Assembly: GCF_000346485.2 (NCBI RefSeq)
Contig: NZ_KQ976354.1
Location: 830,512-894,511, forward strand
DNA from: Scytonema hofmannii PCC 7110
Lineage (GTDB): Bacteria > Cyanobacteriota > Cyanobacteriia > Cyanobacteriales > Nostocaceae
Direction: 5' to 3'
DNA: 64,000 bases
In this document: positions 44,758 to 53,417 of the stretch, piece by piece
Numbering within the stretch: the first letter of the stretch is position 1
Layout: each line of letters opens with the position of its first letter
Translations under genes and position numbers: made by a program
Notes under the pieces: model-generated
Told to the model about the DNA's origin: nothing
What the model saw: only the letters and a program-made list of their open reading frames with translations
Database searches by the model: none

Positions 44758-45396
44758 CTAATTACAAGAGAAATCATATCGGTCGTTACCAAAATAAAAA
44801 CGCCTTGCATTCACCCATGACTTTTGCTCTTTGATTGAATTTAACAAATTTCAATAAGTTTTATCAGCCAGTTAAAGACAAAAGTTAACGATTAAGCAAA
44901 CCAACCTCAAGCTAATTCATTAAAGGTCTTTTGATTGACATTAGGTAGATGCAGATTGGAGGTTGGTCATGCGCGGTTATTAGCAGGATACATTTAGTAT
45001 ATATTATATCGTATTTTTTTTACGTGTGTATATTTAATAAAATGGACTGCAAGGCTCATAGAGCTTTTTGGAAGAGCTTACAAGTACATTCAGTAGATCG
45101 GCAAGTTTTTTGAAAGTGATGTTTTCAATTCCGTAAAGTATATTTTATTACATAACTCATCAAAAGTAACAAAAGCTGGCTGCTTGGGATAAATGAAAAA
45201 ACGCTCTTATCAATTAAGTGCAAATAGTAAAAATATATACAATTAATGCACTACAAGCATAAGCTGTTGCGCTTTTAATTTATACTTCGAGAACGGGCGA
45301 GGACGCCCGTCCCACAAGAGCTAAGTTTACTGAGGTTGTGCAAGTTAAAGAATTATTAGCTTACTCCATTACATATTGAGTACAAATGCAAGCTAA
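44758..45396. other. AT-rich intergenic region with one dispersed repeat
   Basis: 639 bp. The dispersed repeat at 45261-45364 is listed separately. The remainder is AT-rich with no supported frame and may be the eroded upstream part of the pseudogene. Confidence 0.5.
45261..45364. repeat. About 104-bp dispersed repeat, copy 1
   Basis: It matches 60014-60116 along its whole length (AAGCTGTTGCGCTTTTAATT ... GTTGTGCAAGTTAAA ... TTAGCTTAC). The centre is a GGGCG(A/G)GGACGCC(C/T)G palindrome-like core, shared with the repeats at 21640 and 51855. Confidence 0.88.
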
Positions 45397-46119
45397 TTAC
45401 CCCAAATAAGCCTTCCTGACTCGCTCATCAGTCATCAATTCCGATGCTCTACCTGATAGAGTAATGCAACCAGCTTCCAAAACATAACCGCGATCTGCAA
45501 TTTGTAAAGCAAGGTTGGCATTTTGTTCAACCAACAAAATAGTCACACCAGTAGCACGTAAATTTTCAATAATGCTAAAAATTTCTCTCACTATAGTAGG
45601 TGCTAAACCCAAACTAGGCTCATCTAACAGCAAAAGCTTGGGTCTACTCATTAAAGCGCGGGCTATAGCTAGCATTTGTTGTTCCCCCCCACTTAAAGTT
45701 CCCGCCAATTGATTGCGCCTTTGTGACAAACGGGGAAATAACTCAAATTGTTGCTGAATATCTGCTTTAATTTCTGCTCGATCGCTGCGAATATAAGCAC
45801 CCAATAACAAATTATCATACACAGTTTGCCGTGCTAATACCCTCCGCCCTTCCGGAGAGTGAGCAATACCGAGTTGCACAACTTCATGAGGCTGACGGCG
45901 AGTGATATTGCGTCCGTTATACAGAATCTCACCACGACGAGGATTAACTACCTTAGATATAGCGCGGAGAGTCGTTGTTTTCCCTGCACCATTAGCACCT
46001 ACAAGAGTTACCACTTCACCACTATGAATAAACAAATTAATATTCTCTAAAGCTTGAATACCTCCATAATTCACATAGAGGTCTTTAATCTCCAAAATCC
46101 TCAAATTATCAGCGTTCAT
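45397..46119 (-). CDS. livF: ABC transporter ATPase LivF (system 2, Nat-like)
   Basis: A 240-residue ATPase with Walker A GANGAGKTT, signature LSGGEQQMLAIARALMSRP, Walker B LLLLDEPSLGLAP and LLVEQNANLAL. It is the distal gene of the second Liv operon. The DNA around the start is a CAGATGAACGCTGATGAACG repeat, so the exact start (46119 or the Met a few codons upstream) is uncertain. Confidence 0.92.
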   Translation of the reverse strand: MNADNLRILEIKDLYVNYGGIQALENINLFIHSGEVVTLVGANGAGKTTTLRAISKVVNPRRGEILYNGRNITRRQPHEVVQLGIAHSPEGRRVLARQTVYDNLLLGAYIRSDRAEIKADIQQQFELFPRLSQRRNQLAGTLSGGEQQMLAIARALMSRPKLLLLDEPSLGLAPTIVREIFSIIENLRATGVTILLVEQNANLALQIADRGYVLEAGCITLSGRASELMTDERVRKAYLG

Positions 46120-46144
46120 CAGCGTTCATCTGCGGTTAATATAC

Positions 46145-46930
46145 TTAATCATTACCCAAATATGCTTCAATCACAGCTGGGTTATTTCTGACAACAGATG
46201 GTTCCCCCAACGCAATGAGTTGACCAAAATCTAAAACAGCAATGCGATCGCACAAACCCATAACTAAAGGAACATGGTGCTCAATCAAAACGATAGTTAA
46301 GTTAAAACTTTCGCGTAGGTTGCGGATAAACTCACTCAGTTGATGTTTTTCATTAGGATTCATACCTGCTGCAGGTTCATCTAAAAGTAACACCTGTGGT
46401 TCTAAAGCCAGAGCACGGGCAATTTCTAACCGCCTTTGGTCACCATAGGCAAAGTTTTTAGCTTTTTCTTCTAGGCGATCGCTTAAACCAACAAGCCCTA
46501 ATAATTCTACCGCTCTTCGTTTGCTGTGTTGTTCTTCTTTTGGAGCAGGAGGCAATCCCAACATTCCCTGTATCATACTACTCTTCGTATGCAAATGCCG
46601 TGCTATAACAACATTTTCTAAAGCTGAGAGTTCACCAAACAAGCGAATATTTTGAAATGTCCGCGCAATCCCTAAACCTGCAATTTGATGGGGACGCAAT
46701 TGAGAAATTTCTTTATCTTGATAAATTAACTGACCGCTAGAAGGTGTAATTAAGCCTGTAATTAAATTAAACAGAGTAGTCTTCCCAGCACCGTTAGGAC
46801 CAATTAGTCCAAAAATTTCATATTTATTTACATGAAAAGATACATTATTGACTGCTACTAAACCCCCAAAACGGCGAGTTAAGTTTTTTGCTTCTAATAA
46901 AGATAATTCAGAATTTTGAGTTTTTGTCAT
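46145..46930 (-). CDS. livG: ABC transporter ATPase LivG (system 2, Nat-like)
   Basis: A 261-residue ATPase with Walker A GPNGAGKTT, ARTFQNIRLFGELSALENV, signature FAYGDQRRLEIARAL, Walker B LLLDEPAAGMNP and VLIEHHVPLV. It starts 3 bases after livM. The ATG lies at the edge of a GGTCACT repeat that also forms the end of livM. Confidence 0.92.
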   Translation of the reverse strand: MTKTQNSELSLLEAKNLTRRFGGLVAVNNVSFHVNKYEIFGLIGPNGAGKTTLFNLITGLITPSSGQLIYQDKEISQLRPHQIAGLGIARTFQNIRLFGELSALENVVIARHLHTKSSMIQGMLGLPPAPKEEQHSKRRAVELLGLVGLSDRLEEKAKNFAYGDQRRLEIARALALEPQVLLLDEPAAGMNPNEKHQLSEFIRNLRESFNLTIVLIEHHVPLVMGLCDRIAVLDFGQLIALGEPSVVRNNPAVIEAYLGND

Positions 46931-46956
46931 TGGTCACTGGTCACTGGTCACTGGTC
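46930..46956. repeat. STRR GGTCACT array at the livM/livG junction
   Basis: Three heptamers spanning the end of livM and touching the livG start codon. Confidence 0.88.
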
Positions 46957-47875
46957 TGCGGCGCTTTCTACGGTTCTTGAATAAATCTGGAGTTACAAGA
47001 CCTTGGGGAAAAAAGATAGTCCCAATAACGATCAGCAGTCCAAAAATAATTAACCTGCCATCTCGCAATAATTGTGCCAACCATGGGGGTATAGCGCTTG
47101 TATCTGCCATTGCTCTTAACACCTCCGGTAAAGCTGTGAATACCATACCTCCTACTACCGAACCTAAAAAAGTTCTCGATCCACCAATTAACACAAAAGT
47201 GAGGTAGTTGATACTGCTATCAAAGGTACCTTGACGTGAATTCCATGTATTGAGAACATGAGCACTAATAGCACCAACAACTCCTGCAAGAATACACCCT
47301 AGAGTGAATGCCAGTACTTTATAGTAAGTCGGATTTATACCCATTGCACCTGCAGCTAATTCATCCTCACGAATTGCTACGAACGCCCTGCCAACTTTTA
47401 TACGTTCTAAGCGGTAAATAAGCACCATACTTACAATTAATAATGGCAGTGCAATCCATAAATATTCAATTGGTTCAGAGAAAGGTTGCGGGACACCAAA
47501 AATACCCACAGCCCCACCTGTAATATCTAAGTTTAGGGCTAAGACTCGCAGGACTTCTACAAAAGCAATGGTCGCGATCGCTAAATAAATCCCCCGCAAC
47601 CGCAGTGCTGGGACTCCTACTACTACTCCCAGTACACCAGAAACGATACCCGCTATCAACATTTCCAGCAATAGAAGTGGAACAGGAAACACTCCTGTAG
47701 TAGAAAAAACAGTTGTAGAGAGAATAGCAGCAATGTACCCACCCAAAGCATAAAAGCCAGGGCTTGCTAGAGACAATTGTCCAGCCATGAGAGGTAAGTA
47801 CAGAGATAGCCCTAGGAGCGCCCCCAATACCATAGAGACGATAAGAGCTCCATAAGTTGTAAAAAATTCAGTCAT
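46934..47875 (-). CDS. livM: ABC transporter permease LivM (system 2, Nat-like)
   Basis: A 313-residue permease with LSLASPGFYALGGYIAAIL, GRAFVAIREDELAAGAMGI and GGSRTFLGSVVGGMVF. The C-terminus ends NRRKRRRPVTSDQ; the last five residues and the TGA come from an AGTGACC repeat, so the tail has been rewritten by repeat DNA. It is separated from livH by a toxin-antitoxin pair. Confidence 0.92.
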   Translation of the reverse strand: MTEFFTTYGALIVSMVLGALLGLSLYLPLMAGQLSLASPGFYALGGYIAAILSTTVFSTTGVFPVPLLLLEMLIAGIVSGVLGVVVGVPALRLRGIYLAIATIAFVEVLRVLALNLDITGGAVGIFGVPQPFSEPIEYLWIALPLLIVSMVLIYRLERIKVGRAFVAIREDELAAGAMGINPTYYKVLAFTLGCILAGVVGAISAHVLNTWNSRQGTFDSSINYLTFVLIGGSRTFLGSVVGGMVFTALPEVLRAMADTSAIPPWLAQLLRDGRLIIFGLLIVIGTIFFPQGLVTPDLFKNRRKRRRPVTSDQ

Positions 47876-47898
47876 AAAGTGTTGTCACTGTAATGTAG

Positions 47899-48162
47899 TT
47901 ATGAGAAAAACCTCTCATAATCGTCATGTTTACCAATCCAAAACCATGTGACTGTATCACCCTCCAAAATACCAATAGCTCGGTAGCTACGGGTTATTCT
48001 AACAGACCAAATACTTTCCTCCTGATTAATACATTTAAAGTGTAAAGATGGGTGAAATGGGTTTTGTTTCCACAAGCGATATGCTTTTCTCGCACTATTT
48101 TTAGCGTCATCGTTTAAAGAACTATAAGTTTCCCAAAAGGAAAGTAAAGTAGCAGACTTCAT
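47899..48162 (-). CDS. RelE/ParE-family toxin
   Basis: An 87-residue RelE/ParE-fold protein: WETYSSLNDDAKNSARKAYRLWKQNPFHPSLHFKCI, then SVRITRSYRAIGILEGDTVTWFWIGKHDDYERFF. The R-x-YRAIG and IGKHDDY patterns are typical. Members usually cleave mRNA on the ribosome or poison gyrase; which applies is not clear. Its ATG overlaps the antitoxin stop (ATGA). It lies inside the Liv operon, 23 bases upstream of livM. Confidence 0.85.
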   Translation of the reverse strand: MKSATLLSFWETYSSLNDDAKNSARKAYRLWKQNPFHPSLHFKCINQEESIWSVRITRSYRAIGILEGDTVTWFWIGKHDDYERFFS

Positions 48163-48404
48163 AACTGGTCATAGTCTAGTGGTGCAGCCTTTCCTTCCGC
48201 AATTTCCTGTTTAGCTTGTCGAGCAGCAGCTACAAGTTTGTGCTGAGTTTTTTGAAACGTAGCATCCCATTGCATCTCATCTCTTAAATCTTCAATATAC
48301 TCCCGGAGATGTTCAACAATTTGGTTTTGTAAGTCTTCAGGTAATGACTCCATCATTTTTACCATGGTGGCAATTGCTGTAGATGACATATTCCGGCTCT
48401 CCAT
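48159..48404 (-). CDS. Antitoxin paired with the RelE/ParE toxin
   Basis: An 81-residue acidic helical protein (MVKMMESLPEDLQNQIVEHLREYIEDLRDEMQWDATF...RQAKQEIAEGKAAPLDYDQL), a common cyanobacterial antitoxin type preceding RelE/ParE toxins. The ATG at 48404 lies three bases after the livH stop. The internal ATG at 48389 is preceded by GGAG at a good distance and may be the real start. No obvious DNA-binding motif is seen. Confidence 0.8.
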   Translation of the reverse strand: MESRNMSSTAIATMVKMMESLPEDLQNQIVEHLREYIEDLRDEMQWDATFQKTQHKLVAAARQAKQEIAEGKAAPLDYDQL

Positions 48405-48407
48405 AGA

Positions 48408-49358
48408 CTAGACTTTTTGAATAAACCGACGACCAAGTAAACCTTGAGGTCGCACTAACAGCATAATAAACAAAATGCCAAAAGCAACGGCATCTTTATA
48501 ACCAGAATACTCGCCAGGGACAAACGCCTCTACTAACCCGATAAGTAAACCTCCCAATACTGCACCAGGGATGCTACCCAACCCGCCCAGTACAATCACC
48601 GATAAACCCCTCAACCCAAAACCAAGCCCAAAGTAGGGTCCAGCGATGCTGACACTTGTGGCGACGAGAGTTCCCGCCACGCCTGCAATGAAACTGCTGA
48701 TGAAAAATGTCAGTACGATATAGCGATCGCTATTAATTCCCAATAAACTTGAGGTAGTAGGGTCTTCTGCGATCGCCTGCATTGCCTTACCGTACTTTGT
48801 GTTACTAATAAAATAAGTCAGAATTGTCACAACTATCACAGATACGGCAAAAATTACCAACTGAACGCTACGAATAGGAATCGGATTTTCTGCTGTACCA
48901 AAGTTGATAGCAGCTGGCAAGTTACCGTAAGTATTTTCTGGAAAAGTATAACTTTCTGCACCAACTAAATACTGTATTAAGTTAACAATAACCACCGCTA
49001 CACCCAAGCTAGAAACAACCGTTAGCAATGGGTCAGAACCCCGTTGTCGTAAAGGGAGAAAGGCAATGCCTTCAATCGCCACACCAACCAACCCTGCAAA
49101 AATACTTCCCAAAATCATGGCGACAGGGAATGGTAATTGTATTGGCAGAGTTGCATTAGCTAGTACACCATTAAATCCAAAAGTCCCACCCATAAGTGCA
49201 TACGTAAAATATGCCCCCAAGGTAAAAACTGCACCATGAGCCAAATTAATAATGCCTAAAATTGAGTAAACCAGGGTGTATCCCAAGGCAAAAATAGCGT
49301 AGGCGCTACCAATAGATAACCCGTTCAGAAATTGTTGTAAAAATAGACTGATGTTCAT
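48408..49358 (-). CDS. livH: ABC transporter permease LivH (system 2, Nat-like)
   Basis: A 316-residue permease from ATG 49358 (MNISLFLQQFLNGLSIGSAYAIFALGYTLVYSILGIINLAHG). An upstream in-frame extension to 49442 is translated STRR (PFPTPYSLLPTP) and is rejected. Other marks are GKAMQAIAEDPTTSSLLGI and GGLGSIPGAVLGG. It is the second gene of the operon and is followed directly by the toxin-antitoxin pair. Confidence 0.92.
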   Translation of the reverse strand: MNISLFLQQFLNGLSIGSAYAIFALGYTLVYSILGIINLAHGAVFTLGAYFTYALMGGTFGFNGVLANATLPIQLPFPVAMILGSIFAGLVGVAIEGIAFLPLRQRGSDPLLTVVSSLGVAVVIVNLIQYLVGAESYTFPENTYGNLPAAINFGTAENPIPIRSVQLVIFAVSVIVVTILTYFISNTKYGKAMQAIAEDPTTSSLLGINSDRYIVLTFFISSFIAGVAGTLVATSVSIAGPYFGLGFGLRGLSVIVLGGLGSIPGAVLGGLLIGLVEAFVPGEYSGYKDAVAFGILFIMLLVRPQGLLGRRFIQKV

Positions 49359-49363
49359 CTTTT

Positions 49364-49400
49364 GGGGAGTGGGGAGTAGGGAGTAGGGAGTGGGGAATGG
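49364..49400. repeat. STRR GGGGAGTAGGGAGT array upstream of livH
   Basis: Heptamers of GGGGAGT/AGGGAGT type between the substrate-binding protein gene and livH, just upstream of the livH start, where they would occupy the ribosome site. Confidence 0.88.
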
Positions 49401-49473
49401 AGAATAATAGCCCATGCCCATTGCCCAATGCCCCATGCCCAAATTCCCACGTTTTAGTGTATGTAATTGATGA

Positions 49474-50727
49474 CTACTTTAAAATTGCAAATTTCCCTTT
49501 CTTTGCATTTTTATCCATCGTAATTCGAGCCACATAGAATTCTTTTTGAATCACGTCGCCTACAGGAGTAAAAGCAATCTCACCAAGAGGAGTATTGTAC
49601 TTGCCTGATAGTAGCTCTTTATTTAATTCTGTACGCAGTTGAGGCAAGGGTAATGTACCAATTTTCGATTTTTTATCCAAAGATTTCAGAGCTTCGACAT
49701 ACACTTGCACTGCTGCAAAAGCTTGACCGCTAAACTGGGGCGGTTCTTCATTATATTGCTTTAAATAAGCAGCACGGAATTCTTTGTTAACTTGTCCAGA
49801 ATATTCAGGGCTGTAAGCTTGAGCAATAATGACACCATCACAAAATGCTTGACACACTGCGAATACTTTCCCCGTGTTCAGCCCATTTCCCGCAATGATT
49901 AAACCTTTATAACCCAATTCCCTCAATTGTCGGATTAAATTCCCACCATCAGCAGCCAAGCCAGAAATAATGATTAAATCTGGTTTTAAATTAATACCAT
50001 TAGTGGCTTGGGCTTGAAAGTCGGTATCAGTTGTTTGAAATTTTTGAACTGTTATAATTTCCAATCCTTGATCCTTAACTGTTTTCTGAAAAATCTCTGT
50101 TTCCGATTTACTAAAAACATCATTTTGTGCGAAAAAGACTGCTACTTTCTTAATGTTAGGATTTTGTTTAAGAGCAGCTTTGACTGAATTAGGTGCAACA
50201 ATAGAAACAGGTGCGGATACACGCGCAACATAATCACCTATTTCTGGAACTCCTTTTGCAGTATTTGATGCTCCAATCACCGGCACTTTAGATTTTTCGG
50301 CAAACGGATCGGCGGCGAAAGCTTGCTGCGATAAAGTTGGACCAACAATCCCAACAACTTTATTTTTGTTAATTAAAGTTTGAAAAGCGTTAATAGCTCC
50401 TGCTTCATCACCACTAGTGTCTTGGAACACCAGTTTAATGGGAGTACCATTAACACCACCTTTATCATTAAAATATTTTTCGGCAATTTTTGCCCCAGCA
50501 ACGCCTTCTTGACCAAGCAAAGCTACGTTACTGGTTTGTGCAAAGGCAATACCGATGGGAATTTCACTAGATGTGTCTGTCGTTATAGCCGTGTTGGTTG
50601 TAGAACTCGTACTGGTGTTACCGTTAGTTCCCGTATTGGTGCTATTGGTAGGACTGCTACCGCATGCTGTTAGCAGCATAGCGCAAGTTACGAAAAATGC
50701 AGTTGTTAAAGTAGTAGATTTTTTCAT
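49474..50727 (-). CDS. Liv/NatB-type amino-acid-binding lipoprotein (system 2)
   Basis: A 417-residue binding protein from ATG 50727 (MKKSTTLTTAFFVTCAMLLTACGSS, lipobox LTAC). The upstream extension to 50769 is not signal-like. After a Ser/Thr/Asn-rich linker the type I periplasmic-binding fold starts IPIGIAFAQTSNVALLGQEG, with VVGIVGPTLSQQAFAA and VPVIGASNTAKGVPEIG near the ligand. The operon resembles the neutral amino acid (Nat) permease of Anabaena, so amino acids are the likely substrate (inference). Confidence 0.9.
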   Translation of the reverse strand: MKKSTTLTTAFFVTCAMLLTACGSSPTNSTNTGTNGNTSTSSTTNTAITTDTSSEIPIGIAFAQTSNVALLGQEGVAGAKIAEKYFNDKGGVNGTPIKLVFQDTSGDEAGAINAFQTLINKNKVVGIVGPTLSQQAFAADPFAEKSKVPVIGASNTAKGVPEIGDYVARVSAPVSIVAPNSVKAALKQNPNIKKVAVFFAQNDVFSKSETEIFQKTVKDQGLEIITVQKFQTTDTDFQAQATNGINLKPDLIIISGLAADGGNLIRQLRELGYKGLIIAGNGLNTGKVFAVCQAFCDGVIIAQAYSPEYSGQVNKEFRAAYLKQYNEEPPQFSGQAFAAVQVYVEALKSLDKKSKIGTLPLPQLRTELNKELLSGKYNTPLGEIAFTPVGDVIQKEFYVARITMDKNAKKGKFAILK

Positions 50728-50832
50728 GGTCGAATAAGGCAGGGTTTTGTGTATCCTTGATAAACTCAAGGAAGAGATTTGATATATCAGCCAAGGATTA
50801 AAATACTAAGCAGTTGTCAGAGTTAATGCAAG

Positions 50833-50858
50833 ATGCTACTGTAAAAAATTCGTAGCAT
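50833..50858. promoter_or_regulatory. Inverted repeat between livK-type gene and rsmG
   Basis: ATGCTAC-N12-GTAGCAT (50833-50839 and 50852-50858), with an A-rich spacer and Ts after it, in the divergent region. It could be an operator or a weak hairpin. It does not fit the NtcA consensus GTA-N8-TAC. Confidence 0.35.
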
Positions 50859-50938
50859 TTTTACTAAAAAATGTAACTTAAAATACTGCTTGATACAGCC
50901 ATTGGCATAGCAAAAGTGTATCGGTAAACTCTTAAATT

Positions 50939-51781
50939 GTGAATAACTTGAATTCGCCTTTTTTGCCGGATATGGTAAATATCTGGCAGCAAACCATGAA
51001 TTGGACTCCCACAGTCCACCAGCAAGAGCTGTTTCAAAAGCTTTACGAGTTAATTTTATCCGGGAACAGCCAGCAGAATTTAACCCGCATTACCGAGCCT
51101 CAAGAGTTTTGGGAGAAGCATCTTTGGGATTCTCTACGGGGAATTGCTTTTTTGCTTTCAGGACAAGCACAAGAAAATACAGGGGACACAGAAGAACTCA
51201 CACCCTCATCTGTCCTAATCTCCAATCTCCAATCCCCAATCCAAAATCCAAAATCCAAAATCCAAAATCCAAAATTCCCCACTTTTATCGACATTGGAAC
51301 TGGTGCTGGTTTTCCAGGTATCCCAATAGCGATTACTGTTGCTCATGGTACTGTAACTCTTCTAGACTCCACTCGGAAAAAAATTGCTTTTCTCGATCGA
51401 GTGAAAGACGAGCTTCACCTAACTAACATTAAAACGGTGACTGGCAGAGCAGAAGAGATTAGCCATCAGATCCAACACCGACAATGCTATGATGTTGCTC
51501 TCATCCGTGCTGTCGGAACAGCTTCTGTCTGCGCTGAATATACCTTACCGTTGTTGAAACAAGGTGGGCTAGCCGTCATTTACCGGGGTAATTGGATGGA
51601 AGATGAAGCAAAATCTTTAAAAAATGCTGTTCAACAACTAGGTGGGACAATTGAATCTGTTGAAGAATTTACGACTCCCCTCACTCACAGCATTCGTCAC
51701 TGTCTTTACTTACGGAAAGTAGCAACTACACCATCTCAGTTTCCTCGTGCTGTTGGTGTCCCTACGCAAAAACCTCTTTAA
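50939..51781 (+). CDS. rsmG: 16S rRNA (guanine(527)-N7)-methyltransferase
   Basis: A 280-residue protein, longer than the usual 210-250. It contains NLTRITEPQEFWEKHLWDSL, the SAM motif FIDIGTGAGFPGIPIAI and DVALIRAVG. Start is GTG 50939; ATG 50972 is an alternative. Residues about 81-117 (QENTGDTEELTPSSVLISNLQSP and the NPKSKIQNPK repeats) are an insertion between the N-terminal helix and the SAM domain, encoded by an in-frame CCAAAAT heptamer repeat. RsmG methylates G527 of 16S rRNA. Confidence 0.93.
   Translation: MNNLNSPFLPDMVNIWQQTMNWTPTVHQQELFQKLYELILSGNSQQNLTRITEPQEFWEKHLWDSLRGIAFLLSGQAQENTGDTEELTPSSVLISNLQSPIQNPKSKIQNPKFPTFIDIGTGAGFPGIPIAITVAHGTVTLLDSTRKKIAFLDRVKDELHLTNIKTVTGRAEEISHQIQHRQCYDVALIRAVGTASVCAEYTLPLLKQGGLAVIYRGNWMEDEAKSLKNAVQQLGGTIESVEEFTTPLTHSIRHCLYLRKVATTPSQFPRAVGVPTQKPL
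51219..51276. repeat. STRR CCAAAAT heptamers inside rsmG
   Basis: CCAATCT/CCAATCC units lead into four CCAAAAT heptamers, the complement of the TTTTGGA family at 12362. Translated in frame as IQNPKSKIQNPK. Confidence 0.92.
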
Positions 51782-51816
51782 GGGACTTCCAAACAAAAAA
51801 GTTTTCAAATATCTCT

Positions 51817-51955
51817 TGTGGTACGGGCGACACGAGCCGTCACTAGTATAAGACGGGCGGGGACGCCCGTACCACAAGTAGTGGTAATTTATTTCTTGGA
51901 AATCCCTAAGCATGGAAAGTCAGATCCCCGACTTCGCAGAAGTTGTCGGGGATCT
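51817..51955. repeat. Dispersed repeat plus AGATCCCCGAC hairpin
   Basis: 51817-51910 (TTGTGGTACGGGCG...GACGCCCGTACCACAAG...GGTAATTTATTTCTTGG) is a partner of 21612-21703. The hairpin AGATCCCCGAC (51922-51932)/GTCGGGGATCT (51945-51955) follows and belongs to the family at 40211 and 59966. Confidence 0.8.
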
Positions 51956-52065
51956 AGACACAGAAATTGTTACCTATTAGGATTTTTATATACAATTTAT
52001 GAGACGTTCATGAAAAACTACAATTCTCATAACAATTAGCCATCTACAAACTGACTTCCAACGCC

Positions 52066-52788
52066 ATGAATCAACCTCTTCTTCGCTTTCTAGCTACCAA
52101 AAATTATAAAAATTTGTCCTTAGATAAAGAAGCTAATCTCACAAACCTCAATATATTTATCGGGTCAAATGGCTCAGGCAAAAGCAACTTTATCAATTGC
52201 TTAAAATTTTTAAAAGATAGCCTAACTAATATTCCTGATGAAAGTCGGGGGATCGGTAGTTTTGAGAATTCAGTTACCCAAATTGGTGGTAATAAAATTT
52301 TAGATGGTACTATGGCAAGTCCTGCTGTAGTAAGGCTGGCATATTGTTTTTGGCAAATTTCACAAACTAGTCTTTCCGGAAAAGATAGCGGAATCCTTGA
52401 TTTGAAAATTTATGTTGATAAAAATACACCTAGAGTTAGCATTGCCCAAGAATTTCTATATAGTGGAGAAGATTTAGATGAATCAGCTGTATCGCCACCT
52501 TTCTATTACTATCAATTTCATAATAGAGAAGTAGGAAAAGGTGTTGTATCAGTTTATAAGACTTCACTACAAAATGCAGAAACTCATTTTAAGCCTTTAG
52601 AAAATATTAATACTAATTTTTTAGGTCTTTCTTCCATTCCTCGATTACTAGAAGATAGTGAATATCCTCCTGAAAGTACTCCTGTTTACAGAATTAGAAG
52701 AGATTTGGTTGAATTTTTTTCTAAATGGCAATTTTACAATGCTAACAATATAAAGGAGTTAGTTATGGAAGAACGGGTCAAAGCTTAA
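52066..52788 (+). pseudogene. Truncated AAA (AAA_21/RecF-like) ATPase
   Basis: A 240-residue N-terminal part of an overcoming-lysogenization/RecF-like ATPase: FLATKNYKNLSLDKEANLTNLNIFIGSNGSGKSNFINCLKFLKD holds the Walker A motif. The frame reaches SKWQFYNANN and then ends after KELVMEERVKA. The C-terminal half with the signature and Walker B motifs is missing. The reading frame of the downstream partner already begins at 52746, inside this end, so a deletion seems to have fused the two genes. Confidence 0.7.
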
Positions 52789-53333
52789 TTACTCAAATCA
52801 GTGAGCAACTACCTATTACCTTACAATACGAACCAAATCAATGCGATCTAATTTTAGTTTTTGACGATTTAGATTGCCGAAACCCAGAGAATCAAAGAGA
52901 AAAAATTTTGGCAGCAATATCAAAAATACCAGAAAGTGCTAAAATTACACAATTTGTTGGGTTTGCTGCTCCTGAACTGGAATCTTGGATTATAGCAGAT
53001 TGGAATAATTCAATAGCTAGACATTCAGATTTTAGGGACAGACATCAACGTATGCGCTGGTGGCTAAGTACACAAAGAAATATTCCCTTCGATTGTCCAG
53101 AATCATTTAGTGAATATAACCCTGAAAGAGACTGTTGTCATGAAAAGCTATCAGAGGCGCTTATTGAGTCAAGTGTTTTAGATGAGTTCGAGCCAAGCGA
53201 AACACGCTTTTCTAAAGGATTACATACTCCTTTGCTATTATTGCAAATACAGCCAAATGAAGTTCAACAAAGATGTCCTTTATTTCGCGAGCTTTACAAT
53301 TATCTTAATAATTTTTGTCAAAATCCTTCTTAA
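52746..53333 (+). pseudogene. DUF4276-like (Toprim-pattern) partner of the ATPase, 5' truncated
   Basis: An open frame from 52746 without a usable start until TTG 52908. It reads GRTGQSLITQISEQLPITLQ, then CDLILVFDDLDCRN, then FAAPELESWIIADWN, then FSKGLHTPLLLLQI. The DDLD and ESWIIAD patterns fit DUF4276-type proteins, which often follow OLD-like ATPases in defence loci. The expected N-terminal EG-type motif is absent. Together with the truncated ATPase this suggests a deletion removing the end of one gene and the start of the next. Family assignment is from memory. Confidence 0.55.
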
Positions 53334-53417
53334 AATTGTCAGCCAAGTTACAAAAGTGAGTGGGGAACTCAAGTTCCCCTTTGAAGATGAGGAGCAATGA
53401 GAAACGCGATTCTCCTA

